Origin: an uncultured Trichococcus sp.
GTDB taxonomy: Bacteria > Bacillota > Bacilli > Lactobacillales > Aerococcaceae
Reading direction: 5' to 3'
DNA: 64,000 nucleotides
Assembly: GCF_963667775.1 (NCBI RefSeq)
Contig: NZ_OY764015.1
Location: 2,407,001-2,471,000 of the forward strand
Shown: one piece after another, positions 63,590-64,000 of the stretch
Numbering within the stretch: the first letter of the stretch is position 1
Layout of the letters: each line of letters starts with the position of its first letter
The notes under the pieces: generated by a model
What the model saw: the letters and a program-made list of their open reading frames with translations, nothing else
Databases searched by the model: none
Told to the model about the DNA's origin: nothing
Position numbers and translations under genes: made by a program

Positions 63590-64000
63590 CTATACGCTGA
63601 TGCGTTTTTCAAGCAACCGATAATTGGCCCATGTCCCGGAAAGGAAAAGCATAAGGCTCACGGCAATCGTCACCCAGTACTTCTCTTCCGCATACAAGCC
63701 TGTTGTGAGGCCGGTACGCAGGAAGAGAAGCATAGTGGCAATAAGGCCGATCGCGAGAGCAGTTGCCAAGAATACCCCTTTCCAACGTCCGCTCAAGTGC
63801 ATCAGGATGAACGTGTACGCTAACGTGAGCGCGGTATAGCCGATAGTGTAAAAAAGCAGATAATTGGAAAAGAGACTGGGTAAAGCCAAGGCTAATGGAG
63901 AAGAGCTGGTTGATGCCATCTGCAAAGGAATGTCCTGATAGATGTCCGTAGGAATGAGTCCGGAAAAGACCAGCTCCTCCAGATACAAAAGCCCGATCTG
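63590..64000 (-). CDS. Membrane protein, C-terminal part (partial at the window edge)
   Basis: At least 136 residues, open to the right edge, so the start is outside the window. Four hydrophobic segments are visible in this part: FSNYLLFYTIGYTALTLAYTFIL, VFLATALAIGLIATMLLFL and WVTIAVSLMLFLSGTW among them. It resembles the C-terminal half of an ABC-type permease, but no motif proves it. It is the gene upstream of the exported hypothetical protein. Confidence 0.6.
   Translation of the reverse strand, partial: QIGLLYLEELVFSGLIPTDIYQDIPLQMASTSSSPLALALPSLFSNYLLFYTIGYTALTLAYTFILMHLSGRWKGVFLATALAIGLIATMLLFLRTGLTTGLYAEEKYWVTIAVSLMLFLSGTWANYRLLEKRISV

Overview
The window looks like a chromosomal segment from a low-to-mid GC Firmicute of the order Lactobacillales. 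The gene order gyrA end - rpsF - ssb - rpsR - gdpP - rplI - dnaB - purA, the GlnR-glnRA and Amt circuits, PRD/LevR-type PTS control and the coding style fit the Carnobacteriaceae, and I would guess Trichococcus or a close relative. The order is well supported; the genus is inference from memory, not from a search.

Layout. 1-10.4 kb is the origin-proximal housekeeping block: 3' end of gyrA, the rpsF-ssb-rpsR operon, a ~3 kb gene-free stretch, then gdpP-rplI, dnaB and purA. Five parS-type palindromes (near 928, 2438, 4352, 4427, 4751) and a dense DnaA-box cluster (3561-4069) lie here. 10.5-11.2 kb holds a tRNA-Lys(CTT) and an Hsp20 gene. 11.3-17.8 kb is a sigma-54 carbohydrate system: a LevR-type activator, a near-consensus -24/-12 promoter, lactose/cellobiose-family PTS IIA-IIB-IIC, and a secreted esterase. 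17.9-19.3 kb is a decayed stretch of small genes, a gene remnant and tandem hairpins. 19.3-23.8 kb is an FMN-riboswitch riboflavin operon (ribD-ribE-ribBA-ribH) ending in a HAD phosphatase gene. 24-33.1 kb is arginine synthesis: argF, then a T-box-controlled argC-argJ-argB-argD-carB. 33.1-42.8 kb is a LacI-controlled sugar locus with a DUF4038/GH140-like hydrolase, fucose-isomerase-like protein, split transketolase, FGGY kinase, PTS IIC and an esterase. I interpret it as a possible D-apiose/apioside pathway. 42.8-57.8 kb carries an FAH-family hydrolase, the ACT/UPF0210 pair, an amino-acid permease with a leader terminator, a CDF transporter, an amidase, glnR-glnA, an ABC exporter, an ElaA acetyltransferase and an Amt-PII fusion. 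58-64 kb has NrdR-boxed nrdD-nrdG, an aldo/keto reductase and the start of a membrane/secreted protein operon.

Three things stand out beyond the genes. First, the DnaA-box/parS region is away from dnaA, which is not in the window. Second, the LacI locus looks like a PTS-linked apioside pathway. Third, intergenic hairpins recur with a 51-53 bp period at six unrelated places while their stem sequences differ. A second intergenic element, about 130 bp, occurs twice directly after stop codons, with compensatory stem changes between the copies. GlnR boxes upstream of glnRA and amt, NrdR boxes upstream of nrdD, the FMN riboswitch and the T-box give unusually readable regulation.
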